Positions 14,871-15,356 of a stretch of DNA of 15,356 nucleotides are shown here, piece by piece. Made by a program: the position numbers and the translations under genes. Below the pieces are notes generated by a model. That model did no database searches. It was not told the DNA's origin and was given only the letters and a program-made list of their open reading frames with translations. Source of the DNA: CAYMST01 sp964393115 (GTDB taxonomy: Bacteria; Bacteroidota; Bacteroidia; Cytophagales; Cyclobacteriaceae); NCBI GenBank assembly GCA_964393115.1, contig CAYMST010000101.1:1-15356 (forward strand). The letters are read 5' to 3'. Position 1 is the first letter of the stretch. Each line of letters opens with the position of its first letter.

Positions 14871-15356
14871 ATGAGTACTGTAGATGTAAAAAAAGCGATA
14901 AAAGGAGGAGAATTTTTAATAAGAGAAACTGACTCTGAAGAAGTGTTTATTCCAGAAGAGTTTTCGGAAGACCAGAAAATGATGGCTCAAGCTTGCCAGG
15001 AATTCTTAGAACACGAGGTGTATCCGAATATCGAAAAAATTGATAAACATGAGCCTGGACTAGCGCAGTCACTACTTCAAAAAGCTGGAGAGCTGGGGAT
15101 GCTCGGAATTTCGGTTCCTGATGAGTATGGTGGCTTAGGGATGGATTTTAACACTAGTATGCTAATAGCCGATATTATTGGATCTTCCGGTTCTTTTTCC
15201 ACGACCTATGGCGCTCATACGGGAATTGGTACGCTTCCTATATTGTTTTATGGTACAGAGGAGCAGAAGCAGAAATACATACCTAGGCTCATATCAGGTG
15301 AAGCAGCATCTAGTTACTGTTTAACGGAACCAAATGCAGGAAGCGATGCTAACTCT
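14871..15356 (+). CDS. Acyl-CoA dehydrogenase, N-terminal part (runs off the window)
   Basis: The first 162 codons of a FAD-dependent acyl-CoA dehydrogenase, the first step of fatty acid beta-oxidation, reach the end of the window still open. The N-terminal helical domain is clear: FSEDQKMMAQACQEFLEHEV (32-51), LGMLGISVPDEYGGLG (80-95), the SAHTG-like YGAHTGIGTLPILFYG (116-131), EEQKQKYIPRL, and the flavin-contacting SSYCLTEPNAGSDANS at the end. The 30-residue lead before the first helix and the KGGEFLIRE segment match the roughly 600-residue Bacteroidota class of this enzyme. I chose ATG 14871 because homologues start MST; ATGs at 14832 and 14844 are in frame and would add 13 or 9 residues. 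The active-site glutamate and C-terminal domains lie outside the window. Confidence 0.93.
   Translation, partial: MSTVDVKKAIKGGEFLIRETDSEEVFIPEEFSEDQKMMAQACQEFLEHEVYPNIEKIDKHEPGLAQSLLQKAGELGMLGISVPDEYGGLGMDFNTSMLIADIIGSSGSFSTTYGAHTGIGTLPILFYGTEEQKQKYIPRLISGEAASSYCLTEPNAGSDANS

Overview
The window reads as ordinary chromosome from a member of the Bacteroidota, most likely a marine-type Cytophagales relative. The evidence is AT-rich DNA, weak Shine-Dalgarno sequences, lipoproteins with acidic or QKE residues right after the lipobox cysteine, a serine palmitoyltransferase gene, a SiaB-type kinase, a parE/parC pair with a small gene between them, and an acyl-CoA dehydrogenase with the N-terminus typical of this phylum. 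No rRNA, tRNA, insertion sequence, CRISPR array or phage gene was recognised. No gene-free stretch exceeds about 260 bases. One run of 16 undetermined bases (8133-8148) lies inside parC.

Layout. (1) 116-730: a SiaB-family kinase gene closed by a near-perfect intrinsic terminator. (2) 920-3533, plus strand: three genes that overlap one another, a serine palmitoyltransferase-type PLP enzyme, an extended short-chain dehydrogenase and a cyclophilin-like protein. (3) 3550-5000, minus strand: exodeoxyribonuclease III overlapping a SAM-dependent methyltransferase gene. (4) 5126-6063, plus strand: two small lipoproteins of unknown function. (5) 6271-12938, minus strand: parE, a SatD-like gene, parC and trmH tightly packed, with sanA 107 bases further on. 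(6) 13116-14625: three poorly known genes, a four-helix membrane protein, a divergent small lipoprotein and a secreted protein. (7) 14871 to the end: the first 162 codons of an acyl-CoA dehydrogenase.

How the genes fit together. parE and parC encode the two subunits of topoisomerase IV and are co-oriented, with only a SatD-like gene between them. trmH overlaps the end of parC, so a tRNA 2'-O-methyltransferase is probably made from the same transcript. The serine palmitoyltransferase and the reductase-like gene overlap by 34 bases and look like consecutive steps of sphingolipid base or ceramide synthesis, an inference that suits the phylum. The cyclophilin-like gene is coupled to them by an ATGA overlap, but its role there is unknown. 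The most rewarding points to follow are this coupled cassette, the SatD-like protein inside the topoisomerase IV operon, the SiaB kinase without a SiaC partner in view, and an inverted repeat in front of the acyl-CoA dehydrogenase gene.
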